Shown: positions 1 to 8,188, numbered from the stretch's first letter. The stretch is 35,824 bases of DNA from a bacterium (GCA_016930535.1 JAFGGN010000123.1:1-35824); one strand, 5' to 3'. The notes: a model not told the origin generated them from the letters alone. A program made the numbers and translations.

Positions 1-157
1 AACTGTTTTCGTAAAGACTGTTTATATCGATTCAGAGATCAATATTTTTTTGTTTTTCAAGGTTTATGAATAATTCAGGTTAATCTTAAAAAAACCCGAA
101 TCACAATATAACCGAATTGCCCTGTATAGTCAACCGGTATTCACCGGGCATGCAGCC

Positions 158-186
158 TTGACATTATAACGGGGATAGTGTATATT
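158..186 (+). promoter_or_regulatory. Sigma-70 type promoter, probably leaderless
   Basis: TTGACA at 158-163, a 17-base spacer and TATATT at 181-186. The -10 ends only five bases before the ATG at 192, so the expected transcription start falls on or within a base or two of the start codon. A short dyad, CCGGT-attc-ACCGG at 134-147, lies just upstream of the -35 and could be a regulatory site. No Shine-Dalgarno sequence precedes the ATG. Rated from the sequence alone. Confidence 0.65.
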
Positions 187-191
187 CTGGC

Positions 192-668
192 ATGACCATG
201 CACAATTGTAAAGAACGCATCAGTTATTGGTTGATCCTCTTTCTGAGGTTCGGCTTCGGTGTTCTGCTTATATATGCTTCTGTCGACAAAATACTGCATC
301 CGGTTGATTTCGCCGGCATGGTGGCCAATTACCGCGTGATCGGAGAGGATCTTTCCAACTGGGCCGCTGTTTTCGTGCCCTACCTCGAGGTGATCGTGGG
401 GCTGCTGCTGATTTTCGGTGTCTGGACCAATGCGGCTGCCGTGATCAATTCGTTGCTGATGGCGGCGTTTCTGGGCCTTGTTACGCAGGCCTATATACGC
501 GGACTGGATATCAGCTGTGGATGTTTTTCTGTTGAGGAAGGTCATGTGATCGATCCGCTGAAAGTGCTCACCAATCTCTTCTATGCTGTCATGAGTCTGG
601 TGCTGGTTTATCTCGTTTTCAAATCATCAAAGGAGTCGCGGGATGCCCACCATGAAAGCCCTGGTTAA
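192..668 (+). CDS. MauE/DoxX-like integral membrane protein
   Basis: A 158-residue protein with four likely membrane segments (roughly residues 11-32, 52-75, 77-98 and 122-144). It carries a Cys-Gly-Cys-Phe motif in the loop before the last segment. The fold and motif match the MauE/DoxX-like family, whose members are linked to disulfide or thiol redox chemistry at the membrane; the substrate here is unknown. The ATG at 192 was chosen because it begins the hydrophobic family-like N-terminus, although no ribosome binding site precedes it and a second ATG lies at 198. Its 3' end overlaps tdh by 26 bases, suggesting co-transcription and coupled translation with the threonine genes. The family call is good; the role in threonine catabolism is only guilt by position. 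Confidence 0.85.
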   Translation: MTMHNCKERISYWLILFLRFGFGVLLIYASVDKILHPVDFAGMVANYRVIGEDLSNWAAVFVPYLEVIVGLLLIFGVWTNAAAVINSLLMAAFLGLVTQAYIRGLDISCGCFSVEEGHVIDPLKVLTNLFYAVMSLVLVYLVFKSSKESRDAHHESPG

Positions 669-1674
669 GACAAAGCCGGAGACCGGGATCGAGATGCAAA
701 CGGTCCCTGTTCCGGAATACGGCAACAACGATCTTCTGATTCAAATTCAGAAAACCGCGATATGCGGCACGGATCTGCATATCTACAAATGGGATGCATG
801 GTCCCAGCGCACGATTCGCGTGCCCACGGTCATCGGCCATGAATTCGTGGGCGCGGTGGTGGAAAAGGGAGCCGATGTCTCCGGATTTGAAATCGGTGAC
901 CGTGTGTCCGGAGAAGGACATATCGTATGCGGCATTTGCAGGAGCTGCAGGGCCGGCCGCCGGCATTTATGCACCAATGCCGTGGGCATCGGTGTGAACA
1001 GGGACGGCTGTTTCGCAGAGTATATGGCCTTTCCCGCATCCAACGCCTGGCACGTGCATCCCTCCATTCCATCCGAAATTGCGGCGTTTTTCGATCCGTA
1101 CGGAAACGCCACCCATGCCGCGCTTTCATTCGACCTCGTGGGTGAGGACGTGCTGATTACAGGTGCCGGTCCGATCGGCATCATCGCCTCGGCAATCGCC
1201 CGGCATGTGGGCGCACGCAATATCGTGGTGACGGACATCAATGATTACCGGCTTGATCTGGCCCGGAAAATGGGCGCGACACGAGCCATCAATGTTGGGA
1301 CAACCACGATCGAGGACTGCCGGAAGGAGCTCCGCATGATCGGGTTTGATATCGGCCTGGAAATGTCGGGGAATGCCAATGCCTTTGAATCCATGCTGGA
1401 AAACATGTATCACGGCGGGCGTATCGCGTTGCTGGGCATTCTGCCCAAAATGGCGAGCATTGACTGGGATCAGGTTATTTTCAAGGGGCTGATCATCAAG
1501 GGCATTTACGGCCGTGAAATATTCGAGACCTGGTACAAAATGGAAACCATGCTCCAGGGCGGACTGGACATTTCTCCTGTGCTGACCCACCGGTTTCCTT
1601 TTGACGATTTTCAGAAAGGATTCGATGTCATGCTCTCCGGGAAGTGCGGAAAGGTCGTGCTGGAGCTGGTTTGA
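643..1674 (+). CDS. tdh: L-threonine 3-dehydrogenase
   Basis: Zinc-dependent medium-chain dehydrogenase that oxidises L-threonine with NAD+ to 2-amino-3-ketobutyrate in the cytoplasm. At 343 residues it is close to the E. coli enzyme. It shows the catalytic-zinc motif ICGTDLHIYKWD, the GHEFVG motif with the His-Glu pair, a four-cysteine structural-zinc lobe (CGICRSCRAGRRHLC) and a GAGPIG Rossmann motif. The start at 643 has AGGAG at 631-635 with seven bases of spacing; an in-frame ATG at 652 would give the more usual MKAL start. The partner enzyme kbl lies downstream, with a DUF1028 gene in between, so the locus encodes the complete two-step route from threonine to glycine and acetyl-CoA. Confidence 0.96.
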   Translation: MPTMKALVKTKPETGIEMQTVPVPEYGNNDLLIQIQKTAICGTDLHIYKWDAWSQRTIRVPTVIGHEFVGAVVEKGADVSGFEIGDRVSGEGHIVCGICRSCRAGRRHLCTNAVGIGVNRDGCFAEYMAFPASNAWHVHPSIPSEIAAFFDPYGNATHAALSFDLVGEDVLITGAGPIGIIASAIARHVGARNIVVTDINDYRLDLARKMGATRAINVGTTTIEDCRKELRMIGFDIGLEMSGNANAFESMLENMYHGGRIALLGILPKMASIDWDQVIFKGLIIKGIYGREIFETWYKMETMLQGGLDISPVLTHRFPFDDFQKGFDVMLSGKCGKVVLELV

Positions 1675-1817
1675 TTCATATTTTCATGACGGGATAGAAT
1701 GCATGCGTACCGTGATTATCCTGGTGATCGGATTGTTCTGTTTTGTCCGGCCGGTCATCAGAAACATGGGTACGGTTCCGGAACAAACGCATTGAACAGA
1801 AAAAAGGAGGTCGCGTG

Positions 1818-2837
1818 ATGGATATTTTTAATGACCGCGGTCCGGCGCGATTTCTCCGGGGCGCAGTGATTGTCATGGCCGTGTTTTTCTGTATGAACAG
1901 GGCCGCCGCAGCGGATCCCGGGAATCTTCAGGCTGAGAATTGTGTATCCACGTTTTCAATCGTGGCCCGTGATCCGGATGCCGGCGAACTGGGCGTTGCC
2001 GTGGCCTCTCGTTTCTTTGCGGTGGGTTCCGTGGTGCCGTGGGCCAGGGCCGGTTCGGGCGCCGTGGCCACACAGTCCTATGCGAACACTTCTTTCGGAT
2101 GGCGCGGGCTCGATCTTCTGGACAGGGGGGCCACACCCGATGAAGCTGTTCAGATTCTGATACGGGACGATGAAGGACGGGAGAGCCGTCAATTCGGTAT
2201 CGTGGCTGCCAGCGGCCAGTCCGCGACATACACCGGTTCGCAATGCCTGGACTGGGCCGGGGGACGCTCTGGCGAAAATTACGCGGTTCAGGGCAATATT
2301 CTGACAGGCGAATCCGTTGTGACGGCCATGGAAACCACATTCCTGAACACGGCCGGCAGCCTGGCTGAACGGCTCTATGCGGCCCTGCTTGCGGGCGATG
2401 CGCAGGGAGGGGATTCCAGGGGCAGGCAGTCTGCCGCGCTTCTGGTGGTCAGAGACAAGGCAGGCTACGGAGGGTACACGGACCGGGCCATCGACATACG
2501 GGTGGACGATCATGCGGAACCGTTCAAGGAACTCGGGCGTCTGCTCGTGATTGCGCGAATGGGTGATTCCTGGAACCAGGCCTGGACACTGTTTCAGAAC
2601 AAACAATTTCAGAAAGCGCTTCAACCGATGGAGTCAGCAGCCGGACTGGCGCCGGACAACGCCGAGGTGTTTTATGATCTGGCCGTCATCCGTCTGGCGG
2701 CAAGGGACACAGCGGGTGCATTCGTTGCGCTTGAACAGGCGTTGCGGCTGAATCCGAAACTCAGGATACAGGCGCGTAAGGATGAGGACCTGAAGGCGCT
2801 GAGAAGTCATCCTGAATTCGAACGCATCACCGAATGA
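1818..2837 (+). CDS. Secreted DUF1028 family protein with C-terminal TPR
   Basis: A 339-residue protein. The first 35 or so residues form a signal peptide (hydrophobic stretch, then AAAAD). Next comes a DUF1028 domain beginning STFSIVARDPDAGELGVAV and running to about residue 235. That family is predicted to adopt an Ntn-hydrolase fold, but its substrate is not known to me. The last 85 residues contain tetratricopeptide-like helices. The ATG at 1818 was chosen over upstream in-frame codons because AAAAAGGAGG at 1801-1810 sits seven bases before it and it opens directly into the signal peptide. It lies between tdh and kbl on the same strand, so it may be co-expressed with threonine catabolism, perhaps acting on peptides or amides outside the cytoplasm (inference). 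Confidence 0.87.
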   Translation: MDIFNDRGPARFLRGAVIVMAVFFCMNRAAAADPGNLQAENCVSTFSIVARDPDAGELGVAVASRFFAVGSVVPWARAGSGAVATQSYANTSFGWRGLDLLDRGATPDEAVQILIRDDEGRESRQFGIVAASGQSATYTGSQCLDWAGGRSGENYAVQGNILTGESVVTAMETTFLNTAGSLAERLYAALLAGDAQGGDSRGRQSAALLVVRDKAGYGGYTDRAIDIRVDDHAEPFKELGRLLVIARMGDSWNQAWTLFQNKQFQKALQPMESAAGLAPDNAEVFYDLAVIRLAARDTAGAFVALEQALRLNPKLRIQARKDEDLKALRSHPEFERITE

Positions 2838-2914
2838 AGCGGGATGCCGGTTTCCACGGCCATGCACAGGTTGAACATTAATAATCTGGTTTGTCCCGAA
2901 AAAGGAGATCGAAC

Positions 2915-4105
2915 ATGATTGGTCAGCTCAGGGACGATTTAACGAAACAGCTTCAGGAAATCAAAGAAGCAGGGTTGGTTAAAAATGAGCGGGTGATCGA
3001 AGGACCGCAGGGATCCGAAATACGCGTAGCTTCCGGAGATGCGGTATTGAATTTCTGTGCGAACAATTACCTGGGTCTGTCCAATCATCCGGAAGTGATC
3101 GCATCGGCCCATCGTGCACTGGACACCTGGGGTTTCGGCCTTTCTTCGGTCCGGTTTATCTGCGGCACACAATCGGTTCACAAGCAGCTCGAAGGGAAAA
3201 TGTCGGAGTTCTTGGGTACGGACGACACGATTCTTTATGCCGCCTGTTTCGACGCCAACGGCGGTGTGTTCGAACCGTTTCTGAAGGAAGACTGTGCGGT
3301 TTTGACGGATGCCCTGAACCATGCTTCCCTGATTGATGGCATCAGACTGACCAAGGCCCGGCGCATCATATTCAGGCACAATGACATGGCGGATCTGGAG
3401 GCGGGTCTGCTTCAGGCCCGGGACGCCAGCGTCCGTCTCATTGCCACGGACGGCGTGTTTTCAATGGATGGCGATATTGCAGATCTCAAATCCATCTGTG
3501 ATCTTGCGGATAAATATGATGCGCTGGTTCTGGTCGACGACAGCCATGCCACCGGATTTATCGGTAAAACAGGTCGTGGAACGCCGGAATTCTGCGGGGT
3601 TCAGGGCCGGGTGGATCTGATCACCACCACATTCGGCAAGGCGTTGGGCGGTGCGTCCGGCGGCTGTGTTTCCGGGCACCGGGAAATGATCGCCTTTTTG
3701 AGACAGAAAAGCCGTCCCTACCTTTTTTCAAATTCCCTGGCGCCCGTGGTCGCGGGTACGACACTGGCTGTACTTGAAATGCTTTCGGATACGACGTCGC
3801 TTCGTGACAGGCTGGAATCCAACACCGCCTATTTCCGGAAAAAAATGACGGAGGCCGGATTCGACATCAGGCCCGGTGTACACCCCATCGTGCCCATCAT
3901 GCTCTATGAGGAACGGCTGGCCAATGCAATGGCGGATGCGCTCCTGAAGGAGGGCATCTATGTGATCGGGTTCAGTTATCCCGTGGTTCCGAAGGGCCAG
4001 GCCCGGATCCGCGTCCAGCTTTCCGCCGCCCATGAACAGGTGCATCTGGACAGGGCGATCGGGGCGTTCCGCTCCGTCGGGAAACGGCTGGGTGTCTGCG
4101 GATAA
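2915..4105 (+). CDS. kbl: Glycine C-acetyltransferase (2-amino-3-ketobutyrate CoA ligase)
   Basis: PLP-dependent alpha-oxoamine synthase of fold type I. It cleaves 2-amino-3-ketobutyrate with CoA to glycine and acetyl-CoA, completing the pathway begun by Tdh. At 396 residues it is the usual length. Visible motifs include NFCANNYLGLSNHP near the N-terminus, VDDSHATGFIGKTGRGTPE, and TTTFGKALGGASGG with the PLP-binding lysine. The ATG at 2915 follows AAAGGAGA (2901-2908) at good spacing; the longer frame from a TTG at 2891 adds eight unconserved residues and includes the ribosome binding site, so it was rejected. It is the last gene of the threonine cluster, and a new promoter follows it. Confidence 0.96.
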   Translation: MIGQLRDDLTKQLQEIKEAGLVKNERVIEGPQGSEIRVASGDAVLNFCANNYLGLSNHPEVIASAHRALDTWGFGLSSVRFICGTQSVHKQLEGKMSEFLGTDDTILYAACFDANGGVFEPFLKEDCAVLTDALNHASLIDGIRLTKARRIIFRHNDMADLEAGLLQARDASVRLIATDGVFSMDGDIADLKSICDLADKYDALVLVDDSHATGFIGKTGRGTPEFCGVQGRVDLITTTFGKALGGASGGCVSGHREMIAFLRQKSRPYLFSNSLAPVVAGTTLAVLEMLSDTTSLRDRLESNTAYFRKKMTEAGFDIRPGVHPIVPIMLYEERLANAMADALLKEGIYVIGFSYPVVPKGQARIRVQLSAAHEQVHLDRAIGAFRSVGKRLGVCG

Positions 4106-4131
4106 GTGATAAAAATCACAATAAAACCCGC

Positions 4132-4160
4132 TTGCTTTCCCGGGACAGACTGTTTATATT
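4132..4160 (+). promoter_or_regulatory. Sigma-70 type promoter
   Basis: TTGCTT at 4132-4137, 17-base spacer, TATATT at 4155-4160. It drives the outer-membrane-type gene at 4252 and probably the lipoprotein after it. It follows the kbl stop by 27 bases and has the same -10 hexamer and spacing as the promoters at 158 and 8255. A small GTGAT-aaaa-ATCAC hairpin at 4106-4119 lies between kbl and this promoter, without a T-run. Confidence 0.55.
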
Positions 4161-4251
4161 CCGCTGTATAACAATTGCATTCCGCTTCTTCTGATTGATT
4201 TTCTTCATATGGAACCACAAGGACATTTCTTTTTAAAGGAGGGGGATAAAG

Positions 4252-4899
4252 ATGAAACGCTTCATGGCATGTTTTTGTGCTGCTTTGCTGATCTGTGCTT
4301 CGGCGAAGGCAGGAGGCTCGGGCTGGGGCATGACGCTGCAGACCGGAACGCCCGGTATCGGCATCGAGCTCGTCAAGTCCGTCAAGCCGAAAATGAACGT
4401 GCGCCTGGGGGGCAATTTCTTTTCTTTCAGTATGGATGAAACCAACAAGGAATACGATTTGAAATACGACGGCAACCTGAAACTGCAGTCATTTTCTATT
4501 CTGGCGGACTGGTACGGACCGCCCGCGGGCTTTTTCCTTTCGGGGGGCATCTTTATCAACAAAAACAGGATCGAAGCTTCAGGCGTATCCACAAAGCCCT
4601 ATGAGGTGGGGACGAAAACCTATACCGTGGAGGAAATCGGCGAACTGGACGTCAAAGTGGATTTTGCCATTGTATCACCCTATCTGGGTTTGGGCTGGGG
4701 AAACGCCGTCAGGGATAACGGATCGGTCGGTTTTTTCTTCAATCTCGGCATGCTGTATCACGGGGCGCCGGATGTGCATATGAGCACCTCCACCGATCTC
4801 GCGGAGCCGACCACCGAACAGGAAGCGGATATTGAAGATGATCTCAAGGGCATGCAGATCTATCCGGTGCTGTCCCTGGGCATGACGATCAGCTTTTAG
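4252..4899 (+). CDS. Outer-membrane beta-barrel-like protein, unknown function
   Basis: A 215-residue protein with a clear signal peptide (MKRF, a hydrophobic core, then SAKAG, cleavage near residue 20). The rest alternates polar and hydrophobic residues, is rich in Gly and aromatics, and ends in Ser-Phe. A terminal aromatic after alternating strands is typical of outer membrane barrels. An acidic loop near residues 183-198 may be surface-exposed. I do not recognise a specific family. The start has AAAGGAGGGGG upstream (4236-4246). It lies 15 bases before the lipoprotein gene, so the two are probably one transcription unit and may work together at the outer membrane. Confidence 0.75.
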   Translation: MKRFMACFCAALLICASAKAGGSGWGMTLQTGTPGIGIELVKSVKPKMNVRLGGNFFSFSMDETNKEYDLKYDGNLKLQSFSILADWYGPPAGFFLSGGIFINKNRIEASGVSTKPYEVGTKTYTVEEIGELDVKVDFAIVSPYLGLGWGNAVRDNGSVGFFFNLGMLYHGAPDVHMSTSTDLAEPTTEQEADIEDDLKGMQIYPVLSLGMTISF

Positions 4900-4914
4900 A
4901 AGGAGGAAGAATCC

Positions 4915-6555
4915 ATGAATCGGATGCGAATAATTTCAGTGGCCGGTTTTGTTATTCTGCTGGCCGGTTTGTTTATACTGGTGACCTGTGATTATAAAAA
5001 CCCGACGGACGATCTCAAGCTTATTCTCAACGTGGATCCTGTCAAAACGACCATATCCCTGGATTTTGTGGATGCCGGGTCACAGTCGACCATGGACGAT
5101 GTGACGATCCGACTCAGTTTTGAGGGCCAGCATAAGGATGCGGTGGTCGATCTGGGTCATGAACCCATCACGGGACTTCAGGTGGCGGATGGATTCTGTG
5201 CGTTCGGTTTTGATTCGGCCCTGGAGCCCTCGGAGGGATCGCCACTCATCATCGTGCTTATCGCTCAGGCGTCCGGGTACGTGAGCACAAGCATGCCGCT
5301 TGTAATCGGGACCGAGGGACCGCATATTTATACTTTCGCCATGGTTAAAAAAGACAATCCTCCTTCCGGAGTTTCAACTGCAAGTCAGACCGGCTCCGCC
5401 TCAGGAAACGGTTCCCTGTCCGCCGGGCTCAATGTGAGCACGGTTCCCGGAGCGGGATCGAACACTTCGGCCAATGTCGTAATTCCCCAGGGCACCATGA
5501 TCACGGATGCGTCGGGCCGGCCGCTCAGCGGTCCGCTGACCGTGGATATCACGCATTACAACGGAACCAGTCTGGAGTCGCTTTCCGGTTTTCCGGGCGG
5601 CTTTGCCGTTCAGATCGATGAGAACGAGAACGGACAGTCCGAAGAGGCGGCATTCATCACCGCGGGATTTGCAGCCGTCGAAGTGACTGACGGTTCAGGA
5701 CATGAGGCTGCCCATTTCGATCCGCCCATTCAGATCACGATCGGGATCGATCCCTCAACCATCAATCCGGAGACCGGATCACCCGTTCAGGTCGGGGACA
5801 AGATAAAAATCTGGAGCTACGACAATCAGACCGGTGCCTGGACCTATGAGGCAGAGGGAACGGTTGTCGATCCGCCGGGGAGCGATGCCCTGGCCATTGT
5901 TTATTCGACCAATCATCTGAGCTGGTGGAACCTGGACTGGAAATGGGATTCATGCTGGCTCGGTGTCCGGGTCAACATCATGGGAAAAACGGCCTGCGAT
6001 CCGTGTCTTTACTTTGTGATGGAGGGTCCGGGATTCGTTCGCCGGCTGACCGTGTGCGATGACTTTATTCAGTTCTACCGGGTGCCCAGCAACATCCCTG
6101 TCACATTGAAGGCGTATTCGGATTACTGGCATACGCAGCTGGTAGGCGAAATGATCATCAACGATCTCTGCATGCAGGGCGTCCTGACTTTCGATGTGAA
6201 CCTGAACCAGAACGGATTCAACCGGGTGTTTCACTTCAAGGGTGTATGCCCCGATAATGATCAGGTGGAAGTGCGTCCAAGCCTGCCGCTGTATGTCAGG
6301 GCTGAAGGCAGCACCTGGTGGCGTTATCTCGGATGGATCGTCAACGGCGAAATCACCATATGCAATCTGCCTGTGCCGGGAAGATATTATTTCGGGACAT
6401 ACTTTCAGGGTACTTTTTATAAAGCGGCTGTGGATCTCGGGGCAGATTACACAGTGTTTCTGCCCGAATACAGCCAGAGTATGACGGCCGTGGTATCCGG
6501 CAATCATATCTACTATACGGTGATCATGCCGCACAACATATGCAGCGGCCTGTAA
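4915..6555 (+). CDS. Probable lipoprotein with HLSWWNLDW-type domain
   Basis: A 546-residue exported protein. The N-terminus has basic residues, a hydrophobic stretch and a possible lipobox LVT-Cys at residue 25, although Thr before the Cys is not ideal. Residues about 150-340 contain IPQGTMITDASG, ITHYNGTSLESLSGFPGGF, a segment with IWSYDNQTGAW, and HLSWWNLDW. This order of motifs resembles a beta-rich domain found in diverse secreted bacterial proteins and, as I recall it, in the C-terminal half of animal CILP-like proteins; that comparison needs a profile search. The C-terminal third has several Cys residues. AGAAGGAGG precedes the start. It forms a pair with the upstream barrel-like gene and ends at a strong terminator. 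Function unknown. Confidence 0.75.
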   Translation: MNRMRIISVAGFVILLAGLFILVTCDYKNPTDDLKLILNVDPVKTTISLDFVDAGSQSTMDDVTIRLSFEGQHKDAVVDLGHEPITGLQVADGFCAFGFDSALEPSEGSPLIIVLIAQASGYVSTSMPLVIGTEGPHIYTFAMVKKDNPPSGVSTASQTGSASGNGSLSAGLNVSTVPGAGSNTSANVVIPQGTMITDASGRPLSGPLTVDITHYNGTSLESLSGFPGGFAVQIDENENGQSEEAAFITAGFAAVEVTDGSGHEAAHFDPPIQITIGIDPSTINPETGSPVQVGDKIKIWSYDNQTGAWTYEAEGTVVDPPGSDALAIVYSTNHLSWWNLDWKWDSCWLGVRVNIMGKTACDPCLYFVMEGPGFVRRLTVCDDFIQFYRVPSNIPVTLKAYSDYWHTQLVGEMIINDLCMQGVLTFDVNLNQNGFNRVFHFKGVCPDNDQVEVRPSLPLYVRAEGSTWWRYLGWIVNGEITICNLPVPGRYYFGTYFQGTFYKAAVDLGADYTVFLPEYSQSMTAVVSGNHIYYTVIMPHNICSGL

Positions 6556-6581
6556 GTTACGGTAAAGAAATCTTTAACAAC

Positions 6582-6617
6582 AAATCCCCGGCGGAGGTCA
6601 GGCCGGGGATTTTTTTT
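6582..6617 (+). terminator. Rho-independent terminator
   Basis: Stem AAATCCCCGGC (6582-6592) pairs with GCCGGGGATTT (6602-6612) around a nine-base loop, followed by an uninterrupted T-run to 6617. It ends the transcript of the barrel-like and lipoprotein genes. Confidence 0.92.
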
Positions 6618-6649
6618 AACGAACGGGAGATTCGGTAAAAAGCAAGAAT

Positions 6650-6669
6650 AAAGAACAAAGACCAAAGAT
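6650..6669 (+). repeat. 20-base intergenic repeat, copy 1
   Basis: AAAGAACAAAGACCAAAGAT occurs here and again, identical, at 11063-11082. Both copies are downstream of plus-strand genes. The reverse complement of its core resembles the GGGTCTTT words at 35752-35795. Confidence 0.85.
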
Positions 6670-6689
6670 GGTTGAAGCCGGGATATGAT

Positions 6690-6840
6690 GCGGAGAAAGA
6701 GAGAAACGGGGATACGGAGAAAAAACGGGATTACGTAAGTGTTTTTAAATCTCCGGTTCTCCGGTGCAGTTTACGGACAGCAGTCTGCGGTCCGTTGTTT
6801 TTTATCTCCGTTTCACCCCGTCTCCGTATCTCCGATGCAG
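6690..6840. repeat. CGGAGA-word cluster with inverted arms
   Basis: Repeats of CGGAGA and AAACGGG words run on the plus strand at 6690-6729 and as their complements (TCTCCG, CCCCG) at 6805-6836. GATACGGAGA at 6711-6720 is exactly complementary to TCTCCGTATC at 6821-6830, so the region could fold back on itself. The window ends with the same word type (CGGAGATAAGGAGA, 35811-35824). Confidence 0.7.
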
Positions 6841-6900
6841 GTTACGGCGCGTGGTCAGCGGTCGGCCGTCCGTGGTCCTTCGTTTTTACTGTTTCTCCGG
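6758..6900. repeat. Diverged tandem duplication
   Basis: The 19-mer at 6758-6776 (TCTCCGGTGCAGTTTACGG) recurs at 6829-6847 with two changes, and GTCCGT at 6790-6795 recurs at 6868-6873. Both units end with a T-rich stretch followed by TCTCCG. The period is about 71-78 bases. Confidence 0.55.
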
Positions 6901-7055
6901 TTCCCGTTCCCCTGACAATCTGCGCCCGTCATGTCCGCACAGGCTATTTAGCTTGATTTTCATGTGTGTTTTTTGTTACTTGGGAGCATAGGCCGGACAG
7001 CTCGGCGGCCGGGTTGCCGGTCACTGTATTGGAATAGCGACAGGATGGAGTTATT

Positions 7056-8156
7056 ATGGCGGGAAAATCCAGAAGAAAACGCATCGGCATTCTGACCGGA
7101 GGCGGTGATTGTCCCGGACTCAATGCCGTGATACGCGGTGTGGCCAAAGCCAGCATGCGTAAATTCGATATGGATGTCATCGGTTTCGAGGATGGATTTG
7201 CCGGGCTTGTCGAGCGGAAATCCGTATCCCTGACCTGGGAACGCGTATCGGGCATTCTGACGCAGGGAGGAACCATACTGGGCACGACCAACCGTGCCAA
7301 TCCTTTCAACTGGCCCGTCGATCCCGAAAATCCGGAAAAAAACGAGGACCGGTCTGACCGGGCGGTCGCCTATTTTCATAAACTCGGCCTGGATACGCTC
7401 GTGTGCATCGGCGGCGACGGCACACAGACCATCGGGCATCAGCTGAGCCAGAAAGGTATTCATGTGGTCGGTGTACCGAAAACAATCGACAATGATATTA
7501 TGGGAACGGATATCACGTTCGGGTTCGATTCGGCCGTTACCACGGCGGCCGAGGCCATTGATAAAATACACAGTACGGCCATGTCGCATCACCGGGTCAT
7601 GGTGGTCGAAGTGATGGGACGATATGCCGGCTGGCTGGCGCTGCATGCAGGAATTGCAGGCGGCGGCGATGTGATCCTGATACCTGAAATACCGTATGAA
7701 ATCGATGCGATCTGCCGGCTGGCTGTGGACCGGAGTAAAAAGGGGAAACGGTTCAGCATCATCGTGGTTGCCGAAGGGGCGCATCCGCATGGCGGAGAGC
7801 GGGTGGTCAGACGCATGGTCAAGGGCAGTCCGGATCCGGTGCGCCTGGGCGGCATCGGTCAGAAAGTGGCGCATGATATCGAGGAAATCACCGGAATCGA
7901 AACCCGCGTGACCGTGCTCGGACATCTGCAGCGGGGCGGCACGCCCACACCGTTCGACCGTGTGCTGGCCACGCGCTTCGGAGTCAAGGCCGCGGAACTC
8001 TGCTATGACGGTGTCAGCGGCGTGATGGTGGCACTGAGAGGAACGGAAATTATGGGCATTCCCCTGGCCGAAGTCAGCGGTAAAAACCGGCTGGTGGCCG
8101 CGGATCATCCCCTGATCGAAACCGCGAACGGCGTGGGCGTGTGTCTGGGTGTATAG
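7056..8156 (+). CDS. pfkA: 6-phosphofructokinase, mixed ATP/PPi-type motifs
   Basis: Phosphorylates fructose 6-phosphate to fructose 1,6-bisphosphate in glycolysis. The 366-residue protein has TGGGDCPGLNAVIRG (residues 14-28), IGGDGTQ (118-124), VPKTIDND (140-147) and VEVMGRYAGW, all diagnostic of the PFK-A superfamily. The two positions that usually separate phosphoryl donors disagree here. Gly122, in GGDGT, is the ATP-type residue (Gly104 of E. coli), whereas Lys142, in PKTIDND, is the residue of PPi-dependent enzymes (124 in E. coli). That combination is known in the subgroup of mostly ATP-dependent enzymes close to the PPi clade. The start has GGATGGAG (7043-7050) five bases upstream. It stands alone, after the repeat-rich spacer. 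Confidence 0.95.
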   Translation: MAGKSRRKRIGILTGGGDCPGLNAVIRGVAKASMRKFDMDVIGFEDGFAGLVERKSVSLTWERVSGILTQGGTILGTTNRANPFNWPVDPENPEKNEDRSDRAVAYFHKLGLDTLVCIGGDGTQTIGHQLSQKGIHVVGVPKTIDNDIMGTDITFGFDSAVTTAAEAIDKIHSTAMSHHRVMVVEVMGRYAGWLALHAGIAGGGDVILIPEIPYEIDAICRLAVDRSKKGKRFSIIVVAEGAHPHGGERVVRRMVKGSPDPVRLGGIGQKVAHDIEEITGIETRVTVLGHLQRGGTPTPFDRVLATRFGVKAAELCYDGVSGVMVALRGTEIMGIPLAEVSGKNRLVAADHPLIETANGVGVCLGV

Positions 8157-8188
8157 GCAGGCGATTTAAGATTATGATCGGTGACAGC

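Larger units (their letters stand above)
6618..7055. other. Repeat-rich intergenic region
   Basis: No convincing gene lies between the terminator and pfkA. Small frames here have no ribosome binding site and follow the repeats. The stretch holds an AAAGACC-type word cluster (6643-6670), CGGAGA words on both strands (6690-6840), a hairpin ACGGAC-agcagtctgcg-GTCCGT at 6773-6795, and a diverged tandem duplication with a unit of about 71-78 bases (6758-6900). A weak promoter candidate TTGATT-N17-TTACTT lies at 6953-6981, upstream of pfkA. Confidence 0.7.

Noticed and set aside
1743..1817. An upstream start for the DUF1028 gene at 1743.
   Set aside because: It would place the ribosome binding site inside the gene and add charged residues before the signal peptide.
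6664..6990. Small plus-strand frames of 94 and 75 residues within the repeat region.
   Set aside because: They run through the CGGAGA repeats, have no ribosome binding site and no protein-like pattern.
6960..8108. A 382-residue frame on the minus strand opposite pfkA.
   Set aside because: It lies wholly against a well-supported PFK with all catalytic motifs; no domain is visible in it.
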